NCBI GenBank assembly: GCA_963792855.1
Contig: CAWBXZ010000013.1
Location: 186,001-250,000, forward strand
Direction of reading: 5' to 3'
Source: SG8-40 sp963792855
Lineage (GTDB): Bacteria; Pseudomonadota; Gammaproteobacteria; Burkholderiales; Eutrophovitaceae
Length of the DNA: 64,000 nucleotides
Below, piece by piece: positions 1-9,171 of the stretch. Numbering within the stretch: position 1 is the first letter of the stretch; every line of letters begins with the position of its first letter. The translations under genes were made by a program, and so were the position numbers. The notes below the pieces were generated by a model. The model did no database searches. It was not told the DNA's origin and was given only the letters and a program-made list of their open reading frames with translations.

Positions 1-1060
1 TCTCGCCCGGTCGCACCAGCACATGCTCACCGGCAAGCAGTGCGGCGACAGGAACCAGTTCTGCCTGCAACGATGACGGGTAGTCCAACAATCTGTTGGC
101 GGTCGCCGGTACCGCGTGCGACAGGCTCTCCAGATAGGATGCTGCCTTTTGCCGCGCTCGAAGCTCGAGATATCGCGCCAGCAGCAAGAAGAACATGAAC
201 ATCGCCACCGAATCGAAGTAGACCTCGCCTTCATTCGTCAGTGTTGCCAGCACGCTTGCGGAAAACGCAATCACGACGGCGGCGGCAACCGGCACGTCCA
301 TTCCAAGCCGGTGGTTACGAATGTCCCGCCATGCGCCCGCCATGAACGGCTGCGCTGAATAAAGCACGACCGGCACCGTCAGGATCAGGGCTGCCCAGTT
401 CATCAACGCGTCCAGGCTTTGTTCGATACCGTCCTGCTGCGCGATATAGCGTGGCAGCGCGTACATCATCACCTGCATGACGCCCAGGCCGGCAATCGCA
501 AGGCGCGCCAGCAGGTTGCGCGCCTCACGCTTGCGCGCTGCCTCGAGCGCGCGCGCATCGTACGGGTAAGCGTGATAACCGATCGCAGCGATCGCTGCCA
601 GGATTCCGGACAGCGAAGTGCGCCGGGTGTCCCACCGCACCCTGGCCCGATTCGTCGTGTAATTAATGCTGGCGGCGACCACCCCGGGCGTACGCGACAG
701 GTGCGTTTCGTTCAGCCAGACACACGCCGGGCAGGAAATTCCTTCCAGGATCAGCGTCGCTTCGTGCTCATGTTCCGAGGGTTCGGCGACGAACCGGGCT
801 GCGATCTCCGGACGGTCGAATACCTTGAGATCGCGAACGGCTTCCGGTAGCACCTCCCGTGGAGATGACGCGGGGTAGCTGTCACGGCGAGTGTAATAAC
901 TGCCCAGCCCCGAAGAAACGATGGCAGAGGCGGCCGCAACACAGCCGGGGCAGCACATCTCGCGCGACGCTCCGGCTATGGTGACCGTGAAATCGGTACC
1001 GGCAGGCACCGGCAATCCGCAGTGGTAGCACTCACCCGCGCCGCTGGACGAAGACGTCAT
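1..1060 (-). CDS. ccoI: Copper-translocating P-type ATPase, CcoI/FixI type (partial, 5' part)
   Basis: Leftward reading from the ATG at 1060 gives about 353 residues that run off the window edge. The N-terminus has a cysteine-rich segment (CYHCGLPVPAG, then CCPGC), followed by a heavy-metal-associated domain with its metal-binding motif CPAC in GISCPACVWLN near residue 110. Several hydrophobic helices follow. This cysteine-rich domain plus HMA domain is typical of the CcoI/FixI ATPases that supply copper to cbb3-type cytochrome oxidase. The CPC transport motif, the phosphorylated Asp and the ATP-binding domain lie outside the window, so metal specificity is inferred from the N-terminal architecture. 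A ccoS gene or cco operon would be expected to the left. Confidence 0.85.
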   Translation of the reverse strand, partial: MTSSSSGAGECYHCGLPVPAGTDFTVTIAGASREMCCPGCVAAASAIVSSGLGSYYTRRDSYPASSPREVLPEAVRDLKVFDRPEIAARFVAEPSEHEHEATLILEGISCPACVWLNETHLSRTPGVVAASINYTTNRARVRWDTRRTSLSGILAAIAAIGYHAYPYDARALEAARKREARNLLARLAIAGLGVMQVMMYALPRYIAQQDGIEQSLDALMNWAALILTVPVVLYSAQPFMAGAWRDIRNHRLGMDVPVAAAVVIAFSASVLATLTNEGEVYFDSVAMFMFFLLLARYLELRARQKAASYLESLSHAVPATANRLLDYPSSLQAELVPVAALLAGEHVLVRPGE

Positions 1061-1319
1061 CGTGTGAGCGCACCATACTGAAAAAGACCTCGCCGCAAAC
1101 CGGCATCTCCTGCAACGCGCCACGCGGCTGCGGGCGGCTCGCCATCTCAGTCACGCGGCCGGACCGGTGCCCGGAAGGTTCCGCCGGCGACATTGGAGGC
1201 AGAATGAAGACCCGCAGACCGCCGCACGCGCCAATCCAACACCGAAAAAGCTGCGCGGGCGTACAGTTGTTCGTCGAAAAACAACTTGCCTGTAGATTAC
1301 CCGCAATACCTGCCAGCCG

Positions 1320-1523
1320 CTACTGCGCCGTCTTGCTTCCCCTCGTGCTCAAGCCAAGAATCCTGTAAAGAGGACAGAAATTGATGATGGCGGTCGCGAT
1401 AAGGACGACGCCAATCAAACCCAGCCAGCGGGCGCCACCTTCCAATACGAAAAACAGACTGACCAGCGCAAGTCCAACGATAATCCGGATCACCCGGTCG
1501 GCGCTTCCCACATTCGGGTTCAT
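1320..1523 (-). CDS. Small inner-membrane protein, DUF2892/YgaP-like
   Basis: This 67-residue protein starts MNPNVGSADRVIR and has two hydrophobic segments (about 14-30 and 35-50). The opening NVG..DR.IR.. pattern is characteristic of DUF2892 membrane proteins, found alone or fused to rhodanese domains. A longer frame is open to 1613, but the start at 1523 is preferred because AAAGGAAA lies just upstream and the family pattern begins there. Its function is unknown. An FNR-type box at 1600-1613 and a -10-like hexamer upstream suggest expression under low oxygen, which would fit the neighbouring cbb3-oxidase copper ATPase. Confidence 0.7.
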   Translation of the reverse strand: MNPNVGSADRVIRIIVGLALVSLFFVLEGGARWLGLIGVVLIATAIINFCPLYRILGLSTRGSKTAQ

Positions 1524-1572
1524 TCGATTTCCTTTCAGCAAAGTTATTGCGAATCTACCAACAACAAAATAC

Positions 1573-1578
1573 AGTCTA
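1573..1578 (-). promoter_or_regulatory. Candidate -10 element for the DUF2892 gene
   Basis: On the minus strand the hexamer TAGACT lies 21 bases downstream of the FNR-type box. This is the spacing expected of a class II FNR promoter, with the box centred near -41.5. The start site would be near 1566. This is inferred from geometry only. Confidence 0.4.
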
Positions 1579-1599
1579 TTGGTCCCACCCCGTTCACGT

Positions 1600-1613
1600 T
1601 TGACATGCGTCAA
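1600..1613 (-). promoter_or_regulatory. FNR/Anr-type binding site
   Basis: TTGACATGCGTCAA is a symmetrical TTGAC-N4-GTCAA box, close to the FNR/Anr consensus TTGAT-N4-ATCAA. It lies about 77 bases upstream of the start of the DUF2892 gene and is correctly spaced from a -10-like hexamer. Anaerobic or microaerobic activation is inferred. Confidence 0.5.
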
Positions 1614-1700
1614 GACAATCTGCGCACGTCACGTCCGCTGCCCTGGCGCGGAACCCGGCACAGTGCCATTGATGAGCACCGCTACGTCGGACTGCGGCGG

Positions 1701-2045
1701 CTACCCTTGTTGCCGGATTGCCTTGCGCAACCTGATCAGTAACGCGACATTCAGACAGGCAAGACCCAGCGCCGCCAGGAAATGCAAGCGTCCCCAGAAG
1801 ACGGTGTCGCGCACGAGGCTATTGACGGCTGCCACTTGATCACTGACATGGTCGTACAGGACCATTGCAATCTCACGCAAGCCCTCGATGTTGCCACCTT
1901 CCCGTATGGCCGCCGCAACGGCTTCAGGTGGCGGCGTCATGACGCGCAATTGCGGAAAAAGCCGAACGTCCGCGAACAGGAACGCGGCAACGAACGAGGC
2001 GTACACGATCACTGCCAGTATGTTCAGCCTGAGCAGCCACTTCAT
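1701..2045 (-). CDS. Hypothetical membrane protein with two transmembrane helices
   Basis: This 114-residue protein begins MKWLLRLNILAVIVYASFV. It has one hydrophobic helix at about 5-27 and another at about 88-106, separated by a polar region of about 60 residues that probably faces the periplasm. No family was recognised. It sits between prpE and the DUF2892 gene on the same strand, with no clear operon partner. The reading frame is well formed for this GC-rich genome, with hydrophobic blocks where a membrane protein would have them. Confidence 0.55.
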   Translation of the reverse strand: MKWLLRLNILAVIVYASFVAAFLFADVRLFPQLRVMTPPPEAVAAAIREGGNIEGLREIAMVLYDHVSDQVAAVNSLVRDTVFWGRLHFLAALGLACLNVALLIRLRKAIRQQG

Positions 2046-2145
2046 TCACATCTCCCCGCGAAATCGTTTCCCGATCGGGCGTCGCCGCAGACCAACAGCG
2101 CGCGTCTCATAACGGCGCGTCAGGTGAAGACACGGTTCGAAAAAA

Positions 2146-4044
2146 CTAGCCCTTGACCGCCTGTTGAATCTGCTCGAGTGCACCGGGATCTTCGAGCGAA
2201 GTCAGATCGCCCGGATCACGCCCTTCAGCCAGTGCCTGAATGCTCCGGCGCAACATCTTTCCGGATCGCGTCTTGGGCAGCGTCGAAACAAAATAGACAC
2301 GGCGCGGCCTTGCAATGGCACCAAGCTGGGCATCCACTTTCGCCATGACCTCTTTTTCCTGGGCGGCCTTCAATTCCGCGTTGGCGATCCGGGATGTGTC
2401 CTTCACAACCGCGAACGCCAACGGCATTTGCCCCTTGAGTTGGTCGGCAACGCCCACCACTGCGACTTCCGCTATGTTGGGATGTGCCTGTATCGCTTCT
2501 TCGATCTCGCGCGTGCCCAACCGGTGACCAGCGACGTTGATGACGTCATCGGTACGCCCGAGAATGAAGTAATAACCATCCTTGTCACGAATACCCCAGT
2601 CAAATGTCGAGTAGACCAGCTTCGACGTGAACGTGGAAAAATACGTCTTCACGAAGCGCTCGTCATCGCCCCATAGCGTCGTCATACAGCCAGGCGGTAG
2701 CGGCGGAATAATTGCCACCACACCTTTCTCGTCTGCATCTGCCTCACTGGCATCCGACTCGCGCAACAATTTGAGATCGTAACCATAAGCCGGGAAAGAC
2801 GGGCTGCCGAACTTGATCGGCGTTTCCTCCACACCCGGCACCGATGTCAGTATCGGCCACCCGGTTTCGGTTTGCCAGTAATGGTCGATCACCGGCTTGC
2901 CTAGTGCTTCGGTCAGCCAGGTGTGGGTTGGTTCGTCGAGCGGTTCTCCGGCAAGAAAGATATGCTTCAGGGACGACATATCGTACTTCGACATGTATTC
3001 GGGATCCTGTTTTTTTAGAACGCGGACGCCGGTGGGTGACGAAAACATCACCTTCACCTTGTAGTCCTGCACGATCTTCCACCAGATGCCGGGATCCGGG
3101 CGAATCGGCACGCCTTCGTACACAATTGTCGTCAGACCGCAAAGCAAGGGGGCGTAGACAATGTACGAATGGCCGACGACCCAGCCGATGTCGGAAGTCG
3201 TGAACATGGTTTCGCCAGCCTTGCCGCAGTAGATATGCTTCATCGACGCGGCCAGCGCGACAGCATAACCGCCGGTATCGCGCTGCACGCCTTTCGGCTT
3301 GCCCGTTGTGCCCGAGGTGTACATGACATAACTCGGGTCGCTCGATTCAAGCCAGGTGACAGGCACGACTTCGTCCGCATGACGTTCAGCGAGTGCTGCG
3401 TAATCGAGGTCGCGGCCGTCTGTGATCGCCATATTCTTGTCAAGGCCCCGATTGACGATCACCACCTTCTCCGGCGGGAAATCCGATAGCCGCATCGCCT
3501 CGTCGACAAGGTGCTTGTAGGGAATCACCCGTCCGGCGCGCATGCCGGCATCGGAAGTCATCATCACCTTCGGTCTCGCATCATCGATCCGCAGCGCAAG
3601 GCTCGCCGGCGCAAATCCGCCGAACACAACGGAATGAACTGCACCAAGACGCACGCTGGCCAGCATCGCGAATATCGCTTCCGGGATCATCGGCATGTAG
3701 ATCAGCACGACATCACCCTTGCCCACCCCCAGGCCGCGCAGTACCGCAGCACATCGCATCACTTCCTTGTGCAGTTCGGCGTAGGTATAGGTTTTCTCAG
3801 CACCGGTTTCGGTCGAGATATAAACCAGCGCCGGCTGGTCGCCGCGGACTTTCAGATGCCGGTCGATCGCGTTGTGGCACAGGTTCGTCTCCCCGCCCAC
3901 GAACCAGCGCGCAAACGGAGGATTGCTGTATTCCAGAACCTGATCAAACGGTTTGTTCCATTCGATCAGTGCTGCCTGTTCCGTCCAGAATGCGTCGCGA
4001 TCCTCAATCGATCGGCGATAGAACTGCTGATACTTTTGCACCAT
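2146..4044 (-). CDS. prpE: Propionate--CoA ligase (acetyl-CoA synthetase family)
   Basis: This 632-residue AMP-forming acyl-CoA synthetase activates propionate to propionyl-CoA through an acyl-adenylate. The ATP-binding loop YTSGTTGKPKG lies at about 242-252, the adenylation motif YWQTETGW in the middle, and the C-terminal TRSGKMLRR holds the conserved lysine that is acetylated in this family. The length is that of PrpE; acetyl-CoA synthetases are usually slightly longer (about 650). The presence of prpBCD and acuI in the window favours propionate over acetate as the substrate. It is 41 bases downstream of acuI on the same strand and probably co-transcribed with it. Confidence 0.88.
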   Translation of the reverse strand: MVQKYQQFYRRSIEDRDAFWTEQAALIEWNKPFDQVLEYSNPPFARWFVGGETNLCHNAIDRHLKVRGDQPALVYISTETGAEKTYTYAELHKEVMRCAAVLRGLGVGKGDVVLIYMPMIPEAIFAMLASVRLGAVHSVVFGGFAPASLALRIDDARPKVMMTSDAGMRAGRVIPYKHLVDEAMRLSDFPPEKVVIVNRGLDKNMAITDGRDLDYAALAERHADEVVPVTWLESSDPSYVMYTSGTTGKPKGVQRDTGGYAVALAASMKHIYCGKAGETMFTTSDIGWVVGHSYIVYAPLLCGLTTIVYEGVPIRPDPGIWWKIVQDYKVKVMFSSPTGVRVLKKQDPEYMSKYDMSSLKHIFLAGEPLDEPTHTWLTEALGKPVIDHYWQTETGWPILTSVPGVEETPIKFGSPSFPAYGYDLKLLRESDASEADADEKGVVAIIPPLPPGCMTTLWGDDERFVKTYFSTFTSKLVYSTFDWGIRDKDGYYFILGRTDDVINVAGHRLGTREIEEAIQAHPNIAEVAVVGVADQLKGQMPLAFAVVKDTSRIANAELKAAQEKEVMAKVDAQLGAIARPRRVYFVSTLPKTRSGKMLRRSIQALAEGRDPGDLTSLEDPGALEQIQQAVKG

Positions 4045-4085
4045 CAGGATGACTCCCCCTGGATCACTTGGTTGCCTGCTCGTTG

Positions 4086-5069
4086 CTATCCACCGATCCT
4101 GACAACGGTACGTCCCCTGGCCCTGGCCTTGAGAACGTTATCGAATACACCGGGCAGGTCAGCAAATTCGACAGTTGCGCCCATCGTATCGAGATGACGC
4201 GGCTTAAGGTCGGTCGCGAGCCGCTGCCAGACCTGCTTGCGCACATCCATCGCCGCATTGACCGAATCAATGCCCAGCAGACTGACGCCACGCAGGATAA
4301 ACGGCATGACGGTTGTCTTGAACTCGTGGCTGGCCGCGAGTCCGATCGATGCCAGAGCGCCACCGACCTTCATCGTGCTTGCAATCCACGACAGCACATC
4401 ACCGCCAAGATTGTCGACGGCACCTGCCCATGTTTCCTTGCCGAGCGGCCTGATCTTCGACAAATCGAGACTGGAACGCAGCATCACTTCGGCCGCACCC
4501 AGTTGCTTGAGATAGTCGGCCTGCGCCTCCTTGCCGGTCAGCGCGACGACGTGGTAGCCGCTCGCTGACAGGATGTCCACCGCGACGCTGCCGACGCCGC
4601 CGGTTGCGCCGGTCACGATGACGGGCCCGTTATCGGGCTTGAGCCCGTCATGCTCCATCCGCGCGACGGCAAGTCCGGCCGTAAACCCGGCCGTGCCCAG
4701 CACCATTGCCGAATGCAGATCGAGACCCGTCGGCATCGGCACGACCCAGTCAGCGGGAACACGGCAAAACTGGGCGTAGCCGCCGTCATGCGATACGCCG
4801 ATGTCGTAACTGGTGGCGATCACTTCGTCGCCCGGCTTGAAACGCGGGTCGTTCGACTCTTCCACCGTGCCCGACAAATCGATTCCCCCATTACAGGGAA
4901 AACGGCGAATGATTTTTCCTGCTCCCGTCGCCGCCAGCGCATCCTTGAAATTAACACTCGAGTAGGCCACCTTGACGGTCACGTCTCCCGGATCGAGTTC
5001 CTCACGCTTCATATCGACAAACCGGCTGGCGACCTTGCCGTCTTCTTCGAAAATTCGATACGCTTTCAT
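4086..5069 (-). CDS. acuI: Acrylyl-CoA reductase / YhdH-type quinone oxidoreductase
   Basis: This 327-residue medium-chain dehydrogenase/reductase has an N-terminal GroES-like domain (KAYRIFEEDG..., SSVNFKDALA) and a Rossmann domain with the nucleotide motif VTGATGGVGSVAVD near residue 150. Zinc ligands of alcohol dehydrogenases are absent. The family (YhdH/AcuI) reduces acrylyl-CoA to propionyl-CoA with NADPH. Being next to prpE supports a role in feeding C3 acids into propionyl-CoA, though general detoxification of reactive acrylyl-CoA is also possible. AGGGGAA lies just upstream of the ATG. Confidence 0.85.
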   Translation of the reverse strand: MKAYRIFEEDGKVASRFVDMKREELDPGDVTVKVAYSSVNFKDALAATGAGKIIRRFPCNGGIDLSGTVEESNDPRFKPGDEVIATSYDIGVSHDGGYAQFCRVPADWVVPMPTGLDLHSAMVLGTAGFTAGLAVARMEHDGLKPDNGPVIVTGATGGVGSVAVDILSASGYHVVALTGKEAQADYLKQLGAAEVMLRSSLDLSKIRPLGKETWAGAVDNLGGDVLSWIASTMKVGGALASIGLAASHEFKTTVMPFILRGVSLLGIDSVNAAMDVRKQVWQRLATDLKPRHLDTMGATVEFADLPGVFDNVLKARARGRTVVRIGG

Positions 5070-5277
5070 CGTAGCTGTTCCCCTCCCGCTTGGTCATTGA
5101 TTCGCAGCCGGCATGCGAACGCGCTCCGATCGCGACTGCCCGGCATCAGCACGCCCGATCCGCGAAAAACCGCCGCACGGACTTCCTTCACATGCAGCCT
5201 GGACACCCCGGCGCTCTGTACATCCCCAATAATACCCGCATCGACTGCCGTTTCGTGCCGTTCGACCGGCTGAACGG

Positions 5278-6390
5278 CTATGGCAAATGCGCCTCGCCGA
5301 GATAACGCCGCGCCTGCATTTCAATCAGTCGCGAGCTGGTGCGATCGGACTCGGCGCCGCCCAGGGCTTTTGCGAATACGTCAGGCAGATTCGCCTGCGC
5401 CGACAGAACGAGTTTCACGCGCCGATCGTAGAATTCATCGACCAGCCAGGTAAAGCGACGCCGCGCATTGTCGTTCTCGGGGCCAAAAACGGGCACACCC
5501 GAAATCAACACCGTGTGGAAGCGTTTCGACAGCTCGATATAGTCATTCCTGCTGCGCGGGCCATCGCAAATCTTGTCGAAATCGAACCATGCAACGCCCT
5601 GGTTGACGCGTCTGGTTTCAATTTCCCGTCCTTCAACCTCGATCGACTGCCCGCACATGCCCGGTTCACCGCTCACGTCCATGAACGTTGTCAGCATCGA
5701 CTGTTCCGACTGCGCATCCGCGGTTGGATGAAATACGCCCGCCTTTTCAAGCGACACGAGCCGGTAATCGGTGCCGGAATCGAGCTCGACAACACGCAGG
5801 TTTCGCTTGAGCAGGTCGATCGCGGGCAGGAAGCGTGCTCGTTGCAACCCGTGTTCATACAACGAGTCCGGAGGGAGATTGGCCGTGGTGACCAGCACCA
5901 CTCCTTCGGCAAACAGCGATTCGAGCAGAACACGCATGATCATCGCGTCGCCGATATCCGTGACGTGAAATTCGTCCAGACAAATCAGCCGCGCCTGCGT
6001 CGCTAACTCGGCACCTACGATCCGCAGCGGATCGGTCTCTCCCTGCAGATCACGCAAGCGGTGATGAATACGTTGCATGAAACGGTGAAAGTGCAGGCGT
6101 AACTTCTTTTCGAGCGCAATGGATTCGAAAAAAACATCCATAAGGAAGGTCTTTCCGCGCCCGACCCCGCCCCAGAGGTAGATTCCGCGCACCGTGCGTT
6201 CGCGACGCAATAATTGCCGGAGCAGGCCGTTACTGCGCCTTGCGCCGGTCAGTTGCCGGAACAGACGGTCCAGTTCTTCACTGGCACGCCGTTGCGCCGT
6301 GTCGAGCTGGTAGCCATGGCGCTGTGCAGCGGCTTGTGCGTGGACCAGAAACGGTTTCTTCTCCGCCGCCTCTGGCGAGCCTGTTGCCAT
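5278..6390 (-). CDS. zapE: Cell division ATPase ZapE (AFG1 family)
   Basis: This 370-residue AFG1-like ATPase has Walker A GGVGRGKT at 74-81 and Walker B LICLDEFHVTD in the middle. The C-terminal part has the conserved stretch ending in the RYLGEAHLP region. In Escherichia coli ZapE associates with FtsZ and destabilises its polymers. Here it is the last gene of the leftward TCA block, 13 bases after lpd, an arrangement common in betaproteobacteria. Its co-transcription with the dehydrogenase genes is inferred from spacing; nothing in the sequence links it functionally to 2-oxoglutarate oxidation. Confidence 0.9.
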   Translation of the reverse strand: MATGSPEAAEKKPFLVHAQAAAQRHGYQLDTAQRRASEELDRLFRQLTGARRSNGLLRQLLRRERTVRGIYLWGGVGRGKTFLMDVFFESIALEKKLRLHFHRFMQRIHHRLRDLQGETDPLRIVGAELATQARLICLDEFHVTDIGDAMIMRVLLESLFAEGVVLVTTANLPPDSLYEHGLQRARFLPAIDLLKRNLRVVELDSGTDYRLVSLEKAGVFHPTADAQSEQSMLTTFMDVSGEPGMCGQSIEVEGREIETRRVNQGVAWFDFDKICDGPRSRNDYIELSKRFHTVLISGVPVFGPENDNARRRFTWLVDEFYDRRVKLVLSAQANLPDVFAKALGGAESDRTSSRLIEMQARRYLGEAHLP

Positions 6391-6403
6391 CTCGGAGCGG
6401 GCC

Positions 6404-7831
6404 CTAGAGGCTCAGGAACCGCTTGTCTACACCCAGTGCTGCTTCGTGCAGCGCTTCGGACAAGGAAGGATGCGCATGGACGATGCGCGCGATGTCTTCC
6501 GCAGTCGCACCGAACTCCATCGCCACGACAGCTTCCGAAATGAGTTCGGAAGCAAAAGGTCCGAGAATGTGTACGCCGAGAATCCGGTCGGAACGCGCAT
6601 CGGCAAGCATCTTCACGAATCCGGCCGTTTCGCCAAGTGCACGCGCCCGGCCGCTGACGATGAACGGGAACTGTCCGCTGCGATACGCCACACCGTCGGC
6701 CTTCAGTTGCTGTTCGGTGCGTCCGACCCAGGCAATTTCAGGCGCGGTGTAGATCACCCAGGGGATGTGCTCGAGGTTGACATGCCCGTGCTGGCCGGCG
6801 ATCGTCTCCGCCACCGCCACGCCTTCCTCCGAAGATTTGTGCGCCAGCATCGGACCCCGCACCACATCGCCGATGGCGTAGATGTTCCGTGCGACGGTCC
6901 GGTTGCGCTCATCGACTTCAATGAAGCCACGCGCATCCGCCTTGACGCCGACTGCCTCCAGGCCGAGTCCATGCGTGTTCGGCACCCTGCCGACCGCCAC
7001 GACCAGACGGTCGAATTCTGCCTTGGTCGCCGTGCCCTCGTGTTCGAACTGCACCGAGACGGATTTTTTTCCGGCCTTGACTGCGCCGATCTTGCACCCC
7101 AGCTTGATATCCAGGCCGACGCTCTTGGTAAAAATGCGCCACGCCTCTTTCGACACCCCTTCATCGGCGGCACCCAGAAATGTCGGCAACGCCTCCAGGA
7201 TGGTGACCTCGGACCCGAGCCGCTTCCAGACACTGCCCATTTCCAGGCCGATCACGCCGGCACCGATGACGCCGAGTTTGCCGGGCACTTCCTTCAGCGA
7301 CAGTGCGCCGGTGTTGTCACACACACGAACATTATCGACCGCCAGCCCCGGAATCTGTCTCGGCAACGACCCGGTTGCGATCACTACGTGTTTCGCGCTG
7401 ACGGTCTCACGGCGGTCGCCGTTGCTGACCTCGATCTGGTAGGACTCGCCCCCGCCCGTCAGGCGGCCGTGTCCGTGTATTGACGTTACCTTGTTCTTCT
7501 TGAACAGCAGGCCGATACCGCTGGTGAACTGTTGCACGATCTTGTCTTTTCGCGCCAGCATCGCCGCAACGTCCAGCGATACCTCCTTCACCCTGATGCC
7601 GTGCTCACCGAACTTGTGCAGTGCCCGTTCGTAATTCTCCGAGGACTCAAGCAGTGCCTTCGAGGGAATGCAGCCAACGTTAAGGCAAGTACCCCCAAGG
7701 CTGGCTTTCCCGTCTTCGGACTTGAACTCATCGATACAGACCGTGTTCAGTCCCAGCTGGGCAGCCCGGATCGCCGCGACATACCCGCCCGGCCCTGCAC
7801 CAATCACAGCTACGTCAAATGCTTTTGTCAT
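6404..7831 (-). CDS. lpdA: Dihydrolipoyl dehydrogenase (E3 of 2-oxoglutarate dehydrogenase)
   Basis: This 475-residue FAD flavoprotein reoxidises dihydrolipoyl groups on E2 and passes electrons to NAD+. The FAD motif GAGPGG is at 11-16, the redox-active disulfide GGTCLNVGC has cysteines 49 and 54, the NAD motif GAGVIGLEMGSVW is central, and the C-terminal active-site segment is HAHPSLSEALHEA. It is third in the sucA-sucB-lpd order and full length for the family (about 475). It lacks an N-terminal lipoyl domain, unlike the E3 of some pyruvate dehydrogenase operons, which supports assignment to the 2-oxoglutarate complex. Confidence 0.95.
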   Translation of the reverse strand: MTKAFDVAVIGAGPGGYVAAIRAAQLGLNTVCIDEFKSEDGKASLGGTCLNVGCIPSKALLESSENYERALHKFGEHGIRVKEVSLDVAAMLARKDKIVQQFTSGIGLLFKKNKVTSIHGHGRLTGGGESYQIEVSNGDRRETVSAKHVVIATGSLPRQIPGLAVDNVRVCDNTGALSLKEVPGKLGVIGAGVIGLEMGSVWKRLGSEVTILEALPTFLGAADEGVSKEAWRIFTKSVGLDIKLGCKIGAVKAGKKSVSVQFEHEGTATKAEFDRLVVAVGRVPNTHGLGLEAVGVKADARGFIEVDERNRTVARNIYAIGDVVRGPMLAHKSSEEGVAVAETIAGQHGHVNLEHIPWVIYTAPEIAWVGRTEQQLKADGVAYRSGQFPFIVSGRARALGETAGFVKMLADARSDRILGVHILGPFASELISEAVVAMEFGATAEDIARIVHAHPSLSEALHEAALGVDKRFLSL

Positions 7832-7914
7832 GTCCCAACCCAGTCAGTCATTACGCCCTGTCATCCCGGCCCGCGTCGCGAGCCAGAGGACCCGGAGAAC
7901 CCCCTCGCGCGGCG

Positions 7915-9150
7915 TCAAAGATCGAGCAACAGCCGTGAGGGGTCTTCGAGAGCATCCTTGATTGCCACCAGAAACAGCACCGCTTCCCGTCCGTCGATAA
8001 TGCGATGGTCGTAGGAAAGCGCCAGATAGTTCATCGGTCTCACCACGACTTGCCCGTTCTCGACGACGGCGCGCTCTTTGGTGGCGTGAACTCCGAGGAT
8101 GGCCGACTGTGGCGGATTGATGATCGGCGTCGACAGCATTGATCCGAACACCCCCCCGTTGGAGATCGAGAATGTGCCACCGGTCAGTTCTTCGATTGTC
8201 AGTTTTCCGTCCTGGGCGCGTTTGCCGAAATCTGCGATTTGCTTCTCGATATCCGCAAACGTCATCTGATCTGCATTACGCACGATCGGCACCACGAGAC
8301 CGCGCGGACTGCCCACCGCCATGCCGATGTCGAAGAATCCGTGGTAGACGATGTCGTCGCCATCGACCGATGCGTTCACCACCGGAAACTTCTTCAGGGC
8401 CGCAACCGTTGCCTTGACGAAAAACGACATAAACCCCAGCTTGACGCCGTGTTCTTTCTCGAATCGCTCACGGTACTTCTGGCGCAAATCCATGACCGGT
8501 TGCATGTTCACTTCGTTGAACGTGGTGAGGATTGCGGCATTGGATTGCGATTCCAGCAAGCGTTCGGCCACCCGCTTGCGCAACCGCGACATCGGAACGC
8601 GTTGCTCCGGCCTGTCCCCGAGAACCTGATCGATGTTGACTGGCGATGGCGCCCGGCTGGCGGGCCTGGGCTGTGAATGTGGTGCCGGCGTCGCTTGCCC
8701 GGCTGCCAGAACGTCTTCCTTGGTAACGCGTCCGCCGCGCCCCGTTCCCTTCAGCGACGCCGCATCGATGCCCTTGTCGGCGGCAATCTTGCGCGCCGCC
8801 GGCATGACGACCACCGTGTCGGACGCAACGGCGGACGGTGCCGGCGCCGAAGACGGAGCCGTCTCTTTTGCCGGCTGCTCTGCAGATGCCGCGGCCGTTG
8901 CCTGACCTTTTGCCTCGGTGTCGATTTCGGCGATCACTTCATTGGCGACCACTGCGTCGCCATCCTTCTTGACGATTCTCGTAAGCACACCCGACTCCGG
9001 TGCTGGAAGTTCCAGTACCACCTTGTCGGTCTCGATGTCGATCAGATTTTCGTCACGCTTGACGAATTCGCCTTGCTTCTTGTGCCACGAAAGCAATGTT
9101 GCCTCCGACACCGATTCGGACAACGCTGGCACTTTCACTTGGACTACCAT
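7915..9150 (-). CDS. sucB: Dihydrolipoyllysine succinyltransferase (E2 of 2-oxoglutarate dehydrogenase)
   Basis: This 411-residue E2 core transfers the succinyl group to CoA. It has one N-terminal lipoyl domain with the lipoylated lysine in IETDKVVLE (K43), an Ala/Pro-rich linker, a peripheral-subunit-binding domain (about 113-148, PAARKIAADKGID), a second linker and the catalytic domain ending in SYDHRIIDGREAV with the active-site His and Asp. A single lipoyl domain and the neighbour sucA mark it as the succinyl, not the acetyl, transferase. GGAAGGAAAG upstream is a strong ribosome-binding site. Confidence 0.95.
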   Translation of the reverse strand: MVVQVKVPALSESVSEATLLSWHKKQGEFVKRDENLIDIETDKVVLELPAPESGVLTRIVKKDGDAVVANEVIAEIDTEAKGQATAAASAEQPAKETAPSSAPAPSAVASDTVVVMPAARKIAADKGIDAASLKGTGRGGRVTKEDVLAAGQATPAPHSQPRPASRAPSPVNIDQVLGDRPEQRVPMSRLRKRVAERLLESQSNAAILTTFNEVNMQPVMDLRQKYRERFEKEHGVKLGFMSFFVKATVAALKKFPVVNASVDGDDIVYHGFFDIGMAVGSPRGLVVPIVRNADQMTFADIEKQIADFGKRAQDGKLTIEELTGGTFSISNGGVFGSMLSTPIINPPQSAILGVHATKERAVVENGQVVVRPMNYLALSYDHRIIDGREAVLFLVAIKDALEDPSRLLLDL

Positions 9151-9171
9151 GCTTTCCTTCCCGTTAGACCG

